Source of the DNA: Pseudomonas sp. Os17
GTDB lineage: Bacteria; Pseudomonadota; Gammaproteobacteria; Pseudomonadales; Pseudomonadaceae
Direction of reading: 5' to 3'
NCBI RefSeq assembly: GCF_001547895.1
Contig: NZ_AP014627.1
Location: forward strand, 2,607,501 to 2,671,500
Length of the DNA: 64,000 nucleotides
The translations under genes were made by a program, and so were the position numbers. The notes below the pieces were generated by a model. That model was not told the DNA's origin and did no database searches. It saw only the letters and a program-made list of their open reading frames with translations. Each line of letters starts with the position of its first letter. Positions within the stretch are counted from its first letter, which is position 1. Shown here in pieces: positions 43,891 to 52,509 of the stretch.

Positions 43891-44671
43891 GCAAGATCAG
43901 CAGCATCACGCCGAACTGCCTTCGGTGCGCCGGCAGAAAATCCTCCTGCTCCTGGAGCGCGACGGCAAGGTCCTGGCCGCCGAGCTGAGCCGGCACTTCG
44001 CGGTGTCCGAAGACACCATCCGCCGCGATCTTGCCGAGCTGGATGCGGCCGGCCTGGTGCAGCGGGTCCACGGCGGCGCGCTGCCGCGTCCCAAGGACAG
44101 CGGCAAGGACTACTTCACGCGGGTCGGCGAAACCAGCGAGGCGAAACTGCGTCTGGCGCAGTTTGCCGTGCAATGGGTGAAAGACGGCCAGACGGTGCTG
44201 TTCGATTCCGGTTCCACCACCTTGCACATCGCCCAGTCCCTGCCGGCCGACATCCGCCTGACCGCGGTCACTGCTTCGCCAATGATTGCCGTGGCCCTGG
44301 CCGAATACCCCGGGGTCAAGGTGATTCTCGTGGGCGGCCAGCTCAACCCGGCCACCCTGTCCGCCAGCGGTCATGAAGCACTGCGGATGATCCAGGGGAT
44401 CAAGGCCGACCTGATGTTCACCGGGGTCTGTGCGATTCACCCGGAGATCGGCATCAGCTCCCTGCATTTCGATGAAGTGCCGATCAAGCAGGCGATGTTC
44501 GACAGCGCCGCCGAAGTCATCGCCGTGACCACCGCCGACAAGCTGGGCGCCATGGAGCCCTTTGTGGTGGTGCCGTGCCAGCGCTTGCAGCGGCTGATCA
44601 CCGAGCAGGAAGTGCCTGAGGCGGATATCCAGGGCTATCGGCAGCTGGGGATCGAGGTGCTGCTGGCCTGA
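43889..44671 (+). CDS. DeoR/GlpR family transcriptional regulator
   Basis: A 260-residue DeoR-type repressor. The N-terminal HTH is RRQKILLLLERDGKVLAAEL to SEDTIRRDLAELDAAGLVQRVHGGALPRP, and the C-terminal DeoRC sensor has TVLFDSGSTTLHIAQSL and the phospho-sugar binding GHEALRMIQGIKADLMFTG. Such repressors respond to phosphorylated sugars or glycerol-3-phosphate. No sugar operon is next to it, so its targets are unknown. The ATG at 43889 is preceded by the three phased repeats. Confidence 0.9.
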   Translation: MQDQQHHAELPSVRRQKILLLLERDGKVLAAELSRHFAVSEDTIRRDLAELDAAGLVQRVHGGALPRPKDSGKDYFTRVGETSEAKLRLAQFAVQWVKDGQTVLFDSGSTTLHIAQSLPADIRLTAVTASPMIAVALAEYPGVKVILVGGQLNPATLSASGHEALRMIQGIKADLMFTGVCAIHPEIGISSLHFDEVPIKQAMFDSAAEVIAVTTADKLGAMEPFVVVPCQRLQRLITEQEVPEADIQGYRQLGIEVLLA

Positions 44672-44763
44672 CCCGTTCCAGGGTGGCTGGCAACAGGGCA
44701 GGCAGGGCGGCGCGGGCCTGTTCGCGGCATGCAGCAATGGCCGGGGCGTGGTCGGTCCCCGTG

Positions 44764-45539
44764 CTAGTTCCTGGCTCGCGGCCGGATGTGCTCTGCGGCC
44801 ATCCACTGCACCATCTGCCGCAGGCGGCGGCCCCGGCTTCGGCGGTCTGGCGGAACTCGGCAATGGGCACGGCCATGTCGGGGTAACGCTGCACGAACAA
44901 CCGCACATGTTCATCCAGGCTGTGAGGCCAGCTCGGCTCCTGTTCTGCGCGCAACAGGTGGGTGGCGCGAATCAGTTTGCGGGATGCCTCGCGTTGCAGG
45001 CGCAGGATTTGCGCGGGCTGGCGCTCGCCCTCGATGCGCTCGGCGTAGTCGTCGAGCACCCTCTGGAAGTCGCCGTTCACTGCCAGGGCAATCTCCCGGC
45101 TGGGCCTGAAGGGCGCAAAGCGCCGGCGCAGGTCCTCGCCGGACAGGTAGCGGCAATGATGCTTGAGCCAATAGCCCCAGCTGTCGAGGTTTTCCGCGGC
45201 CAGCACCTGGGCCAGGTGGCCGATGTCGAAGTCGATCTTCGACACCCGGGGGTGCCGCGCTTGCAGCGCCTGGCGCAGCTGCTCCAGGTGGCGCAGCTGC
45301 TGCGGGGTGGCGGGGTGTTGCAGGATGAGGCACAGGTCCAGGTCGGAGACCCCGGGCCTGGCTGTGCCCTGGGCGACGCTGCCATACAGGTAGAGGCTGT
45401 GCAGCGGCGGGCTGGCCGGGGCGTGCAAGCGGGCGCAGAGGTCGTCGAGCACACCGAGGTATTCGGGCTGCAGAGGGGGTTCGGCAGGGAGGGTGATCAA
45501 GCCATCGGCATCGACGCCGAATGCGTTGCAAGATTGCAT
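44764..45539 (-). pseudogene. Nucleotidyltransferase-domain protein, apparent frameshift near the 3' end
   Basis: The protein starts MQSCNAFGVDADGLITLP and has the minimal nucleotidyltransferase motif LYLYGSVAQGTARPGVSDLDLCL (GSxxxG...DxD), then a DUF4111-like helical domain. As printed the frame continues to 44598 and overlaps the convergent deoR gene, with a nonsense-like tail. Restoring one base near 44818-44838 (the GGCGGCGGCCCC stretch) gives the natural-looking end LRQMVQWMAAEHIRPRARN with a TAG at 44766-44764. I annotate the intended end. It may be a sequence error or a real frameshift. Substrate unknown. Confidence 0.7.
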
Positions 45540-45624
45540 GGGGTGGCCCGTGATTCGAATGCAGCGGCCACCTTAGCAGAGTCTCCACAGGCCGCCAGGG
45601 GCGCTGTGGAGGTTCAACACTGCG

Positions 45625-46953
45625 TCAGTTCTTGAATGCCGAGTGCTTGCGGCCCTGGTCGCACAGGGCAAACACCACCACCAGCACGGCGGCAACCGCG
45701 AGGATGATCACCACGCCGTCGGTGGAGTGGGTGGCCGAGGCGGTGACCAGGGACAGAGCCCCCAGCGGCGCCAGGCCGCCGGCAATCGCGGTGCCGATTT
45801 CGCGCCCGGTGCCAAAGCCCGAAGAGCGGGTGGCGGTCGGGAACTGGCGGCTGAGGAACGAGCCCTGGGGCGCGAACATCATCGGCGCCAGGATGCCGGT
45901 GCCGACGCCGATGGCAATGTAGATCATCAGGCTTTCACCGGTGTTGAGCAGGGCCAGGAACGGGTAGGCGAACAGCACCGAGAACACCCCGCCGAGGATC
46001 AGCACCGCCTTGCTGCTCCACTTGTCGCACAGCCAGCCGAAGAACGGCACGGCGACGATGGCGATCAGGCTGGCGATGGTCACCGACAGCGAGGTGACGT
46101 GCACATCGACGTTCTTGTACTGGGTCAGGTAGGCCAGGGAGAAGGTCTTGAAGATGTAGCTCAGGGCGTTGTAGCCAATGGCGACGAAGAACACCACTGC
46201 CAGGCCCTTGAGGTCGTTCTTGAACAGCGCCTTGAGCGGCGAGGGCTTGGCCTTCTGGCTTTCCTTGCTCAGTTCCTTGAACTCCGGGGTTTCCGGAATG
46301 CTGTTGCGCACCCACAGGCCCACCGCCACCAGGACGATGCTGCAGACGAACGGAATGCGCCAGCCGCCGGCCAGCAGGAACTCGTTGCCGTTGATGGTCA
46401 GCAGGTAGATGGTCAGCGACGACAGCAGCAGGCCCAGGTTCAGCCCCAGTGCCGGCCAGGCGCCCTGGCTGCCGCGCTTGCCTTCGCTGGCGTGTTCATA
46501 GGAGGTAACCGCCGCGCCGGACAGTTCGGCACCGGCGCCCAGGCCCTGGATGATGCGGATCGCCACCAGCAGGATCGGCGCCCAGATGCCGATCGAGGCG
46601 TAGCTGGGAATCAGGCCGATCAGCGCGGTGCACACGCCCATCAGGCAGAAGGTCAGCACCAGCACCTGCTTGCGGCCGAACTTGTCCCCCAGGTAGCCGA
46701 ACAGGATGCCGCCGAAGGGCCGGGCGATGAAGCCGATGGCAAAGGTCGAGAAGGCCATCAGCGTGGCGCTTTTCGGGTTGCTGTTATCGAAGAAGATCTT
46801 CGAGAAGACGATGGCCGCCATGGTCGCGTAGAGGTAGAAGTCGTACCACTCCAGCATCGAGCCGAAGATGGTGGCCGCCGCGACCTTGCGCAGGCGTTTC
46901 TGGGTCTGTTGTGGGGTTTCCGCTGCAGTACTGCTGGTTTCAACTGCGCTCAT
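45625..46953 (-). CDS. MHS-type major facilitator superfamily transporter
   Basis: A 442-residue inner-membrane protein with twelve predicted membrane segments. The MHS signature is MLEWYDFYLYATMAAIVFSKIFF at the N-terminus, then GRKQVLVLTF in the loop between TM2 and TM3. MHS symporters carry organic acids with protons (2-oxoglutarate, citrate and others). It lies downstream of lhgO on the same strand (153-bp gap), so a role in uptake of 2-hydroxyglutarate, 2-oxoglutarate or a related dicarboxylate is likely. Confidence 0.9.
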   Translation of the reverse strand: MSAVETSSTAAETPQQTQKRLRKVAAATIFGSMLEWYDFYLYATMAAIVFSKIFFDNSNPKSATLMAFSTFAIGFIARPFGGILFGYLGDKFGRKQVLVLTFCLMGVCTALIGLIPSYASIGIWAPILLVAIRIIQGLGAGAELSGAAVTSYEHASEGKRGSQGAWPALGLNLGLLLSSLTIYLLTINGNEFLLAGGWRIPFVCSIVLVAVGLWVRNSIPETPEFKELSKESQKAKPSPLKALFKNDLKGLAVVFFVAIGYNALSYIFKTFSLAYLTQYKNVDVHVTSLSVTIASLIAIVAVPFFGWLCDKWSSKAVLILGGVFSVLFAYPFLALLNTGESLMIYIAIGVGTGILAPMMFAPQGSFLSRQFPTATRSSGFGTGREIGTAIAGGLAPLGALSLVTASATHSTDGVVIILAVAAVLVVVFALCDQGRKHSAFKN

Positions 46954-47106
46954 TTCCGTACTTCCTCATGAATCATTGTATTTATTGTCGAGTTGACGCG
47001 AGCCTTGCGCGACGCGCCCCAAGGGCGGCCGCGGGCTGTTTCGGCGACACGTGACGCGCTGGGCAGGGCCTGGGCGCTGCACCGCAAAGGCGTGACGCGC
47101 TGTGTT

Positions 47107-48300
47107 TCAGGTGGCCTGGAAAATCCGGTCGGCAATCATCGAACCAATGGGAATCGCCGAGGTGGCGGCGGGCGAGGGCGCGTTGCACACGTGCAACATG
47201 CGCGGGGTTTCGGCGAACAGGAAGTCGTGCACCAGGCTGCCATCACGCATCACCGCCTGGGCGCGGATCCCCGCTTCATAGGGCAGCAGGTCCTCCACTT
47301 GCAGGGACGGGCAGTACTTGCGGCACTGCTCCAGGTAACCGGACTTGAACAGCGAGTTCTTCATCTCGGTGGTGCCGGAGCCCAGGTTCTGCCAGATGGT
47401 TTTCCAGAACCCGGGGAAGCTGGCGTACTGCGCCACGTCGCGCCAGTTGATGGAGAACTTCCGGTAGTTCTCCCGGCCCAGGCCCAGTACCGCGTTGGGG
47501 CCGACGGTGACACTGCCATCGATCATGCGGGTCAGGTGCACGCCGAGGAACGGCAGCTCCGGGTCGGGAATCGGGTAGATCAGGTGATTGACGATGTTGT
47601 TCTTCGCCGCCGGCAGGCGGAAGTATTCGCCGCGGAAGGGGATGATCTGGTGGTCGATCTTCACCCCGGCCATCACCGCCAGGCGGTCCGATTGCAGGCC
47701 GGCGCAGGCCACCAGCTTCTTCGCCCGCCAGCTGCCGCCGTGGCTGCTGACGGTGACGCTGTCGGCGCTTTCCTGGATCGCGGTGACGGTCTGGCTGAGG
47801 CAGATCTCGCCGCCCTCGCGGCGGATCACCCGGGCCATGGTTTCGCAGACTTCGCGGTAGTCGACGATGCCGGTGGCGTCGAGGAACAGCCCGCCGAGGC
47901 CGACGATGTTCGGTTCGCGCTGGCGCAGTTGCTCGGCATCCAGGCGCTCGACCTTCAGGCCGTTCTGTTGCGAGCGCTGGTACAGGGCCTCCATGCGTTC
48001 CATCTCCAGGGCATTGGACGCTACCAGCACCTTGCCGCAGACCTCGAACTTGATCCCGTGCTCGCGGCAGAACTGCTTGGTGGCCTCGGCCCCGCGCTTG
48101 CACAGGTCGGCCTTGAGGCTGCCCGGCGCGTAGTAGATGCCGGCGTGGATCACCCCGCTGTTGTGCCCGGTCTGGTGCTTGGCCAGGACGTTTTCCTTTT
48201 CCAGGATCACCAGCGAAGCGCCGGGCTGGCGCTTGAGGATCTCCATGGCCGTGGCCAGGCCGACGATGCCGCCGCCGATGATGCAAAAGTCGTAAGTCAT
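47107..48300 (-). CDS. lhgO: L-2-hydroxyglutarate oxidase/dehydrogenase LhgO
   Basis: A 397-residue FAD enzyme of the DAO family. FAD-binding motif: YDFCIIGGGIVGLATAMEIL at residues 3-22; the family blocks TGHNSGVIHAGIYYAPGS and IRAQAVMRDGSLVHDFLF follow. LhgO oxidises L-2-hydroxyglutarate to 2-oxoglutarate and reduces the quinone pool; it acts in glutarate and lysine breakdown. The csiD partner gene known from glutarate clusters is not in the window. A GntR-family regulator gene lies upstream and an MHS transporter downstream on the same strand. Confidence 0.95.
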   Translation of the reverse strand: MTYDFCIIGGGIVGLATAMEILKRQPGASLVILEKENVLAKHQTGHNSGVIHAGIYYAPGSLKADLCKRGAEATKQFCREHGIKFEVCGKVLVASNALEMERMEALYQRSQQNGLKVERLDAEQLRQREPNIVGLGGLFLDATGIVDYREVCETMARVIRREGGEICLSQTVTAIQESADSVTVSSHGGSWRAKKLVACAGLQSDRLAVMAGVKIDHQIIPFRGEYFRLPAAKNNIVNHLIYPIPDPELPFLGVHLTRMIDGSVTVGPNAVLGLGRENYRKFSINWRDVAQYASFPGFWKTIWQNLGSGTTEMKNSLFKSGYLEQCRKYCPSLQVEDLLPYEAGIRAQAVMRDGSLVHDFLFAETPRMLHVCNAPSPAATSAIPIGSMIADRIFQAT

Positions 48301-48342
48301 TGTTCTTGGATACCTTGGCTCTAATCTGTTTTGGTCTGGTTA

Positions 48343-48358
48343 TCAGGTTGTCAGACTA
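48343..48358. promoter_or_regulatory. GntR operator copy in front of lhgO
   Basis: TCAGGTTGTCAGACTA, containing the near-palindrome TTGTC-A-GACTA. The 14-bp TCAGGTTGTCAGAC is repeated exactly in front of the gntR gene (49148-49161). Confidence 0.72.
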
Positions 48359-48385
48359 ACTAATCCGACAAAACCTCGCGGCGCG

Positions 48386-48405
48386 ACGCTTGAAGCCTCA
48401 AGCGT
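48386..48405 (-). terminator. Hairpin after the GntR gene
   Basis: Inverted repeat ACGCTTGA/TCAAGCGT with a 4-nt loop, 11 bp after the gntR stop on the minus strand; GGTTTT follows about 15 nt later. Weak to moderate terminator. Confidence 0.45.
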
Positions 48406-48415
48406 GCCGCTGTGC

Positions 48416-49126
48416 TTAATTCGTAGTGGGCAACTCCAGGCCGAGGCGCTTGGCCGCAGCGCGCAAGTGGGCGTCGGCGCAACCGGCCGCGGCCTGGCGG
48501 TCACCGGCGGCAATCGCCTGGTACAGCGCCTGGTGTTCCTGGGTGGCATCGGCGGAACCGCCGACCTGGCGCAGCGCCGAGTTCTCCCAGGCGGCCTTGC
48601 GGGCACTGGTCAGCTGGCTGCGCAGAAAATCATGGAAGGCCACGAAGTAGTCGTTCTTGCTGGCCTCGGCGATGGCCCGGTGGAACTCCACGTCGGCCAA
48701 CCCTGCGGCTTCGAAATCACTGCGCTTGTCGTGCATTTCCTGCAGCGCCTGCTGCATCCGTTGCAGGTCGGTGGCGTCCCGGCGCTGGGCGGCGATCGAC
48801 GCCGCCTGGGTTTCGATCCACAGGCGCATCTCGAACATCTGCGCCAGGTCTGGCAAGCGCCCGTTGCCCTGGGGGAAACGGAACACGGTGCCGGCCGGGG
48901 TCTTGGAAATATACGAACCCAGGCCACGCCGGGCGATCAGCACGCCGTCGGCCTTGAGCTGGGCGATGGCTTCGCGAATCACCGAACGGCTGACGTTCAA
49001 CTGCTCGGCCAACTGCTGCTCGGTCGGCAGGCGCGATTCGGGCGCCAGGCGGCCGGAGTCGATCTCGCTGCGGATCGCATTGACCACGCGGACAACGAGG
49101 GAGTCAGGTCGCTGGAGTTCGAGCAT
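48416..49126 (-). CDS. GntR/FadR-family transcriptional regulator
   Basis: A 236-residue GntR protein of the FadR/FCD type. The winged helix is LPTEQQLAEQLNVSRSVIREAIAQLKADGVLIARRGLGSYI; the C-terminal FCD domain (MFEMRLWIETQAASIAAQ... ADVEFHRAIAEASKNDYF) carries the Asp/His residues that bind a metal and carboxylate ligand. It is upstream of lhgO on the same strand, and a 14-bp motif shared by both promoters makes it the likely repressor of the L-2-hydroxyglutarate unit. Confidence 0.9.
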   Translation of the reverse strand: MLELQRPDSLVVRVVNAIRSEIDSGRLAPESRLPTEQQLAEQLNVSRSVIREAIAQLKADGVLIARRGLGSYISKTPAGTVFRFPQGNGRLPDLAQMFEMRLWIETQAASIAAQRRDATDLQRMQQALQEMHDKRSDFEAAGLADVEFHRAIAEASKNDYFVAFHDFLRSQLTSARKAAWENSALRQVGGSADATQEHQALYQAIAAGDRQAAAGCADAHLRAAAKRLGLELPTTN

Positions 49127-49147
49127 GGGAAGGAAAAACCGTGGCAG

Positions 49148-49163
49148 TCAGGTTGTCAGACAA
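49148..49163. promoter_or_regulatory. GntR operator in front of its own gene
   Basis: TCAGGTTGTCAGACAA, containing the perfect 11-bp palindrome TTGTC-A-GACAA at 49153-49163, 22 bp upstream of the gntR start. The same TCAGGTTGTCAGAC occurs before lhgO, so auto- and cross-regulation are likely. Confidence 0.75.
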
Positions 49164-49235
49164 TAGCCGTTGAGATTTTTCACTGTCAAGAAAAAACCAC
49201 GCTGCGAGGGTGGGGCCGCGCTGGCAAATCCGGGT

Positions 49236-49763
49236 TCAGGCTGTCAGCGGGCAGCTGAATATCAGGTCGTCGAAGTCTTCGCCGCCCTGGCGGAACGCGC
49301 CTTCGTCGCGGCGCAGGAAGACAAAGCCGCACTTTTCCAGGACCTGGCAGGAGGCCGCATTGCCGTCGGTGACGGTGGCCACCAGGCGCTTGATGCCCAG
49401 GCCCTGGCGGGCGTACTCCATCAGCCCGCGCAGCGACTCTGCGGCCACGCCCCGGCCTTGGTGATGGCGCGCCAGCAGGTAGCCGACCTCGGCTTCGGCG
49501 GCGTCCCTGTCGCTGATGCGCAGGCCGGTGAGGCCCAGCTCCTCGCCGCACTCGCGATCACGGATCACCAGGCACAGCCAGTGTGTCGAGTCGAGGTCCC
49601 AGCGGGGCAGGCGTGAGGTGAAGCGCTCCTCGATCTGGGCCCGGGACAGCGGATCGCAGACATAGCGCAGGTTGTCCGGGTCGCTGTGCAGGTTCAGGAA
49701 CAACGCCCAGTCATGGGGGGCCAAGGGGCGCAGGTGAAGGCGGGGGGTGTGCAGTTCCAGCAT
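49236..49763 (-). CDS. GNAT acetyltransferase, RimJ/RimL-like
   Basis: A 175-residue protein with the RimJ/RimL start MLELHTPRLHLRPLAPHDW, GYLLARHHQGRGVAAESLRGLM (acetyl-CoA motif A) and NAASCQVLEKCGFVFLRRD (motif B). The substrate is unknown. The start at 49763 is the first Met in good context. It is divergent from a LysR gene, 124 bp apart. Confidence 0.88.
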   Translation of the reverse strand: MLELHTPRLHLRPLAPHDWALFLNLHSDPDNLRYVCDPLSRAQIEERFTSRLPRWDLDSTHWLCLVIRDRECGEELGLTGLRISDRDAAEAEVGYLLARHHQGRGVAAESLRGLMEYARQGLGIKRLVATVTDGNAASCQVLEKCGFVFLRRDEGAFRQGGEDFDDLIFSCPLTA

Positions 49764-49887
49764 GAGAGGTTCCCGATCCGTGGGCAGTAAAGATCTGGGG
49801 CACTTTACCTGAGAAAAGTCTGACCGCCGCGTTGGCGATATCGCATAAGATCCCGGGCCTGGGTTTTCAGGGATAGGGCAGGTAAAC

Positions 49888-50769
49888 GTGAACTGGGACG
49901 ATCTGCGGTTTTTCATCGCTGTGGCCAATGCCAACAACATCACCGACGCCGGGCAGGCGCTGAAGGTGTCCGCCTCGACGGTTTCACGCAAGATCCTGGT
50001 GCTGGAGCAGGCCTTGAACACCCTGTTGTTCATGAAGACCACCCAGGGCTATTTCCTCACCGAGGCCGGCCAGGCCTTGCTGCCCATGGCCCTGGAGGCC
50101 GAAGAGCGCTTCCAGCTGATGACGCGGCAGATGTCCCAGCCCGGTGCGCGCATGGCGGGGGTGGTGCGCATCGACTGCCCGGAACTGATGGGCAGCCACC
50201 TGATCATTCCCGCGCTGGCGCAGTTTCGCGTGCAGCACCCGCAGATCAGCTTCGACTTCGTCAATGCCGCGCGCTCGGTCAAGCTCACCCAGAGCCACAG
50301 CGATCTGCTGCTGCGCCTGCAGCGGCCGGAGGCCGGCAACTTCACCCTGCGTCGGGTCGGCGAGCTGACCCAGGCGTTGTTCTGTTCCCCGGGTTATGCC
50401 TCGGTCCATGGCTGCCCCGAGAAACCGGCGGACCTGGGCCAGCATTCGCTGATCGGCTGGAACCAGGCCCTGGAACACCTGCCCCTGGCCCGCTGGCTGG
50501 ATCAGCTCAGCGGCGGCCAGCCGCTGTGGATGCGCACCGGCAACCTGGAGGCGCAGCTCAAGGCAGTGCAGGCAGGGCTGGGGATTGCCGCCTTGCCGGC
50601 CTATATCGCAGAGCCCTTGGGCCTGCGTCGGGTGCTGCCCCAGACCCCGGTTCACCGCGCGGACATCTGGCTGTTGCGCAACCAGGCGACCCAGGGCCAG
50701 GAGCGGGTCGAGCAGGTGGCGAGGTTTCTCTGCGAGCTGCTGCTGCGTCACGGGCTGCAGGCCGGCTGA
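49888..50769 (+). CDS. LysR-type transcriptional regulator
   Basis: A 293-residue LysR regulator. It begins at a GTG and has the N-terminal HTH DDLRFFIAVANANNITDAGQALKVSASTVSRKILVLEQAL and a substrate-binding domain. The stop lies 15 bp before a convergent LysE-type gene. The targets are unknown; the divergent GNAT gene is a candidate. Confidence 0.9.
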   Translation: MNWDDLRFFIAVANANNITDAGQALKVSASTVSRKILVLEQALNTLLFMKTTQGYFLTEAGQALLPMALEAEERFQLMTRQMSQPGARMAGVVRIDCPELMGSHLIIPALAQFRVQHPQISFDFVNAARSVKLTQSHSDLLLRLQRPEAGNFTLRRVGELTQALFCSPGYASVHGCPEKPADLGQHSLIGWNQALEHLPLARWLDQLSGGQPLWMRTGNLEAQLKAVQAGLGIAALPAYIAEPLGLRRVLPQTPVHRADIWLLRNQATQGQERVEQVARFLCELLLRHGLQAG

Positions 50770-50784
50770 AGGGCCGCTGGCGCA

Positions 50785-51399
50785 CTAGGCGCCGCGCAGG
50801 AAGATCCACATGGCCACCGCCATCAGCAGCAAGCCGAACAGGGCATTCTGCGCCACCAGCAAGCTCGGTCGGTCCCGTAGCAGCACCTGCAGGCTGGAGC
50901 CCAGGCTGGCCCAGAGCAGGTGGCCGAACAGGTTGACCGCGATCAGCGCGGCGCTGAGCACCAGCACCACGGCGCTGCCGGCGTCGGTGCCGGGACTGAA
51001 GGTCGAGAACATCACCAGCAGCATCACCAGGCCCTGCACATTGCCCAGTTGCAACAGCACGCCATCGCGAAAGCCCAGGGGCGCGTCCGACGCGGCTGAC
51101 AAGCCCCGCGAGCGCAGCAACAGGCGCAGGCCGCGCCAGAAAATGTACAGGCTGCCGGCCACCCGCAGGCTCCACAGCCATTGCGGCTGCGCCGCCAGGC
51201 TGTGATACAGCCCCAGCCCCACCAGCAGGGCCAGCAGCCAGTAAGTCAGGTCGAGGCCGAGGATAAAGCGCAGCGAGCGGCGCACGCCGCTGCGGGCGCC
51301 GGAGCTGGCCACCATCAGGTTGCCGGGCCCGGCGCTCAGGGCCATGGGCAGCATGGTGGACAGCCACAACGGCCAGTTGATGTCGTGGATCGGGGGCAC
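50785..51399 (-). CDS. LysE family exporter
   Basis: A 204-residue polytopic membrane protein of the LysE/RhtB type. The N-terminus has LPMALSAGPGNLMVASSGARSG, a variant of the family motif (SxGPG), and about six hydrophobic segments follow. It probably exports an amino acid or amine. It reads toward the LysR gene and is downstream of the second LysR gene on the same strand, about 100 bp apart. Confidence 0.88.
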   Translation of the reverse strand: MPPIHDINWPLWLSTMLPMALSAGPGNLMVASSGARSGVRRSLRFILGLDLTYWLLALLVGLGLYHSLAAQPQWLWSLRVAGSLYIFWRGLRLLLRSRGLSAASDAPLGFRDGVLLQLGNVQGLVMLLVMFSTFSPGTDAGSAVVLVLSAALIAVNLFGHLLWASLGSSLQVLLRDRPSLLVAQNALFGLLLMAVAMWIFLRGA

Positions 51400-51502
51400 G
51401 GGCGGCTCCGGGAAGGCGATGCGGATTGCACCGGCGCCAGCTTAAGGCGCTGCCTCGCGTGGGGTTAGCGGCAGAAATGCAAAGCGGTTTTGCAGCCGCC
51501 GC

Positions 51503-52372
51503 TCATGGCTCGGCCGGGGCTTGCAAGGCGCCCAGCAGCCACTCGCAGAAGCTGCGGGTCAGCGGGCTGCCTTCGCTGTCGCGGTGAATCAGCCAGGCCC
51601 AGGTCGGGCCGCGTACGCTCTGTTCGCACAACGGTGCCAGCAAGCCCTGGGCCCGGGCCTGCTGGGTCAGCAGCTGGCTGACCAGGGCAATGCCGTGGCC
51701 TGCGCAGGCGGCGTCCAGCAACAGGCCCGGGTCGGAGAAATTCAGGCCGTTGCTGCGCTGGCCAATGTCGGCGCCGCCTTCCACCAGCCAGTGGCTCCAG
51801 TCCATCTCCCGCTCGCCATGCAAGGTGGTGCGCAGCGCCTCGGGCTGTGCCAGCAGGCTGGGGTGGCAGGCCGGGTACAGGCGATCGCTGTACAGCTCCA
51901 GGTAGCTGCATTCGGCCTGGGCGCTCAGGTCGTCGCGCAGGGTCAGGTCGATGGTCTGGGTGCTCATGTCCGGCGGTTCGAAGCTGGTGAACAGCCACAG
52001 GTCGACTTCCGGGTGCAGGCGATGGAATTCCCCCAGGCGCGGCAGCAGCCAGTGGCGGGCGAAGGCCGGGCTGGTGTTGACCACCAGTTGGTTGGGCTTG
52101 CGGTACTGCTCCAGGCGGCGGATGCCCACCGCCAGCTGTTGCAGCAGCGACTGGGTGGTGCTGCGCAGGTCGTGCCCGGCGTCGGTGAGGGTGACGCTGC
52201 GCCCGCTGCGGTAGAACAGCGGTTGTTCGAGATAGCTTTCCAGGCTGCGGATCTGTTGGCTGATGGCCGATTGCGTGAGGTGCAGCTCCTGCGCTGCCTG
52301 GTGAAAACTGCCCAGGCGTGCAGCGGCTTCGAAGCCGCGCAGGGCGTTCAGTGGAGGCCAGTGTTTCAACAT
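51503..52372 (-). CDS. LysR-type regulator (GcvA-like), divergent from agmatine operon
   Basis: A 289-residue LysR regulator with the GcvA-type start LPPLNALRGFEAAARLGSF-like sequence (WPPLNALRGFEAAARLGSF), HTH AAQELHLTQSAISQQIRSLE, and a ligand-binding domain. It is divergent from the agmatine deiminase gene, 137 bp apart, and therefore the likely activator of the agmatine operon. The AT-rich gap contains candidate LysR half-sites, but I see no clear operator. Confidence 0.92.
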   Translation of the reverse strand: MLKHWPPLNALRGFEAAARLGSFHQAAQELHLTQSAISQQIRSLESYLEQPLFYRSGRSVTLTDAGHDLRSTTQSLLQQLAVGIRRLEQYRKPNQLVVNTSPAFARHWLLPRLGEFHRLHPEVDLWLFTSFEPPDMSTQTIDLTLRDDLSAQAECSYLELYSDRLYPACHPSLLAQPEALRTTLHGEREMDWSHWLVEGGADIGQRSNGLNFSDPGLLLDAACAGHGIALVSQLLTQQARAQGLLAPLCEQSVRGPTWAWLIHRDSEGSPLTRSFCEWLLGALQAPAEP

Positions 52373-52509
52373 GATTGATAAGCCCTGCTAATCAGAAATG
52401 GGCTAAATCTATCGTTTGTTGCCGTTTTTTCAAAGCCATAGCATGGGCGCCAAGGATCGACAGCGTTGTTCGATTGATAACAAAACCTTACTTGAGAGGT
52501 TCAAGGCTC

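Noticed and set aside
45643..46971. 442-codon plus-strand frame opposite the MHS transporter
   Set aside because: His/Gln/Arg-rich antisense translation of a membrane-protein gene.
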